Assembly (NCBI GenBank): GCA_009760855.2
Contig: WPIO01000109.1
Location: 41,001-105,000, forward strand
Direction of reading: 5' to 3'
Source of the DNA: Cristatella mucedo
Lineage: Eukaryota; Bryozoa; Phylactolaemata; Cristatellidae
Length of the DNA stretch: 64,000 nucleotides
The first letter of the stretch is position 1; each line of letters begins with the position of its first letter. Below the pieces are notes generated by a model. It worked only from the letters and a program-made list of their open reading frames with translations. It was not told where the DNA came from and made no database searches. Below, one piece after another: positions 61,917 to 64,000 of the stretch. The position numbers were made by a program, and so were the translations under genes.

Positions 61917-62276
61917 AGACACAGACAGACACAGACAGACACAGACAGACACAGACAGACACAGACAGACACAGACAGACACAGACAGACACAGACAGAC
62001 ACAGACAGACACAGACAGACACAGACAGACACAGACAGACACAGACAGACACAGACAGACACAGACAGACACAGACAGACACAGACAGACACAGACAGAC
62101 ACAGACAGAGACACAGACAGACACAGACAGACACAGACAGACACAGACAGACACAGACAGACACAGACAGACACAGACAGACACAGACAGACACAGACAG
62201 ACACAGACAGACACAGACAGACACAGACAGACACAGACACAGACAGACACAGACAGACACAGACAGACACAGACAG
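61917..62276. repeat. 10-bp satellite ACAGACAGAC, about 36 units
   Basis: Regular 10-bp periodicity with phase slips near 62108 and 62236. Ends about 410 bp upstream of exon 4. Confidence 0.95.
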
Positions 62277-62687
62277 ATATACAGATACTGGGAGAGAGAC
62301 AGACAGGCACGGACAGAGAAAGAAAGTTCCTCACTTGCACGTCCGCAAAAGGCGACAGCGTTCGCAGGGCACTTTATTCCGACCTTGACACGTGGTTCGT
62401 CTTGCTTCTTTCTCTTCCGTCGCTGCTCAGTACTAGCCGGGACAGAGCGGCCTCTCAAAACTCAGCGCTCGGTGCTTGACGACAACGAATGTGCTGTCGT
62501 CAGCTGACGCCCGGCATTCCTCGCTGAGCGCCTACCAGCCGCTCTAGGGCTTACCTCGAGAGATCGCCGAGCATTCGTGCTGCCCGTACATTGGCGGTCG
62601 GACAGCTCTCCGCAGCCGCTCAGCCGCCGCTCGCCTCTCAACTTCCGGCTCTCGCGCGCACACGACACACTCCGCCTCTTCTCCTAG

Positions 62688-62861
62688 GACGAGAGCGCTT
62701 TCGCGGGCGGCTCCGGATCGTCGCCAGATGCGGTGCCGCAGACGCTGTGCTCAGAAGGTTTGTCTGAGGAGGACGGCAGCGGCGGTGGTGACTTCGGCAT
62801 CTCGTGCACCTTCTGTCAGCAAACGTTTGGCAAGATGACTCACCTTCGCGATCACGAGCTG
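62688..62861 (+). CDS. ZNF423/521-like gene, exon 4 (split C2H2 finger)
   Basis: Acceptor TCCGCCTCTTCTCCTAG ends at 62687, with a stop (that same TAG) closing the frame upstream; donor GAGCTG|GTGAGA follows 62861. Phase 0 at both ends, 58 codons. It encodes GGSGSSPDAVPQT, EGLSEEDGSGGGDFGIS, then CTFCQQTFGKMTHLRDHEL. The finger has C-x2-C-x12-H and then the exon ends, so the second histidine must come from the next exon. In ZNF423/521 the same order is seen: an SSP-containing stretch, a Gly/Glu-rich stretch, then the first array finger (CQFC-x-K-SF...L..HE). Predicted nuclear, first of a long array that binds DNA or SMAD/EBF partners. The following exons are not in the window. An alternative weak acceptor at 62727 would also join in frame directly to exon 2, skipping exon 3. 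Confidence 0.7.
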
Positions 62862-63071
62862 GTGAGAGCTCTCGCGCACCCGAGCGCCCGCGACCGCGTG
62901 CGCTCGCTCACAGGCCGCCTGACGTCGGCACGTCGGTCGCGCGCCGACGTCGCGGACGACGCCGACGTCGCACGCGCCGCTTCCGGCAGCGGTCTCGGCT
63001 CACGATGGCGCGTCGTCGCGCGTCATCCGCACGACACGGGACGACACGGCGGCGCCCGCGCTCAGTCGGAT

Positions 63072-63127
63072 GCTCGTCAGCGAGAGCTCGCGCCGCGACC
63101 TCGCGGCGCGAGCTCTCGCTGACGAGC
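63072..63127. repeat. 56-bp palindrome, 27-bp perfect arms
   Basis: Arm 63072-63098 (starts GCTCGTCAGCGAG, ends CGCCGCGA) is the exact reverse complement of 63101-63127; the spacer is CC. Lies 210 bp after exon 4, in the following intron. Confidence 0.95.
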
Positions 63128-64000
63128 GTCTGGCAGACGCTCGGACGCTCGCGTCAGCAATCCGTCGCAGCTGCGCCTCGCGGCTGCAGCGAGGGGCGCA
63201 CGTGCGAGCGCACGACAACGACAACGTCAGCGGACCGCGGCCCGGGAGCACGCGCTCGCGCGCGTGAGCGCTCGCGCGGCGCGCGCGCACAGCCGCCGCC
63301 GGTGGCGGCACGCGCTACGCACGCGTGCGGCGGCCACTCGTGCGGCGCACGTGCACTTAGCGGCGCGTGTGCCGAGCGCGTGCGCCAGCGCTGCTGCGCG
63401 AGAGGCGCGAATGACATTTTCGCGACCCCCGGGAGATTCGGGCGCGCTCCTGTCGGGCCGACGGCGCAGTCGAGTGGGACCTCGCGAACCGCGGTCGCCT
63501 TCGGTCTGCGCCGCGCCGGTCCGCTAAATGGCTCGCACGAGATCGGAAGCCGGGCGCCGCACGCTTCAGGGAGGCCGCTCGTCGCGCGCTGGGTCGAAGC
63601 CAATCAAGGAAATGCCAACGAGCTAAGCCCAGTCCCGTCGCCGCGAAAGAAGCGGCAGCAGCAGCCGTCTCGCGAAGGCTAAGCTTGCGTAACGCTTCGC
63701 CGCATCCTTTCCCGGGCGCTCGCGTTCGCGCACGCGGCGCGCCACCGCATAAAAGGTCCGCGCGACGGCGTGGCGGCGACGCTCTGCTCTCACACTGCCG
63801 TCTCCGCGCGCCGCACCGAGTGAGCGCGCGGCGGCGGCGACTGCCCGCCACTCGCGCCGGCGCTGCGCACGCTGCAGGGCGGCGGCGCTCGAGACGCTCG
63901 CTCGACGTCGGTGCGGCCGCCAGTGCGGCACTCGTCAGTGCGGCACTCGCCGGCAATCGCGGGCGCATCTGTGCTGTTGCGCTCCGCCGCAGGTGCACGA

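Larger units (their letters stand above)
62340..64000. other. CpG-island-like block containing exon 4
   Basis: CpG-dense to the right edge, with frames open on both strands. Exon 4 is the only supported coding piece. A TATA-like CATAAAAGG at 63748 followed by CpG-rich sequence could mark an internal promoter. Confidence 0.5.

Noticed and set aside
62728-62861. Alternative exon 4 start at acceptor CGCCAG (62727)
   Set aside because: It would join in phase with exon 2, but it lacks a pyrimidine tract, whereas TCTTCTCCTAG at 62687 is strong and retains the SSP-like segment. Kept only as a fallback.

Overview
This is nuclear DNA of a multicellular animal, not prokaryotic or viral. It is dominated by simple-sequence tracts (CT/GA, CTGT, AT, CCG), truncated CR1/L2-like LINE copies and tRNA-derived SINEs with internal A/B boxes, and its few recognisable coding pieces are short exons bounded by GT-AG splice sites. 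I cannot name the species. The putative zinc-finger gene differs from the vertebrate form at its N-terminus, so I lean towards an invertebrate bilaterian, with low confidence.

Layout. 0-0.7 kb: one CUB domain (257-692) flanked by phase-1 splice sites but with a shifted frame. 0.7-31 kb: AT-richer, gene-poor DNA with LINE-A and LINE-B fragments, SINE families S1 and S2, a short LTR-type element (about 8.8-10.6 kb) and an R2/RTE-like reverse transcriptase relic (13.2-14.1 kb). From about 31 kb the base composition changes: CpG-dense blocks appear (33.0-33.7, 37.7-38.3, 39.2-39.6, 44.2-46.4, 47.5-50.0, 62.4-64.0 kb) between long microsatellites and more SINE/LINE copies.

The main gene is on the + strand from 45.3 kb to beyond 62.9 kb. 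Four exons (45315-45357, 47552-47785, 55201-55283, 62688-62861) join in frame (43+234+83+174 nt = 178 codons) with good splice sites. They predict a start with an RRKQ-type NuRD/RBBP4-binding motif, a solitary C2HC finger, an acidic Ser/Thr-rich linker, and a C2H2 finger interrupted by an intron between its two histidines. This order matches the N-terminus of the ZNF423/ZNF521 (Zfp423/Zfp521, EBFAZ/EHZF; fly Oaz) transcriptional regulators. The remaining fingers would lie past the right edge.

Other structure of note: a 56-bp palindrome with 27-bp perfect arms 210 bp past exon 4, a 32-bp perfect palindrome at 48930, a 14-bp minisatellite of 21 units at 58474, a 1.4-kb purine tract ending in a 10-bp satellite just upstream of exon 4, and SINEs whose 3' ends are shared with LINE-B, suggesting LINE-B supplies their mobilisation machinery. 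I found no previously undescribed multi-gene system; the most useful items are the split zinc-finger gene model and the mobile-element families.
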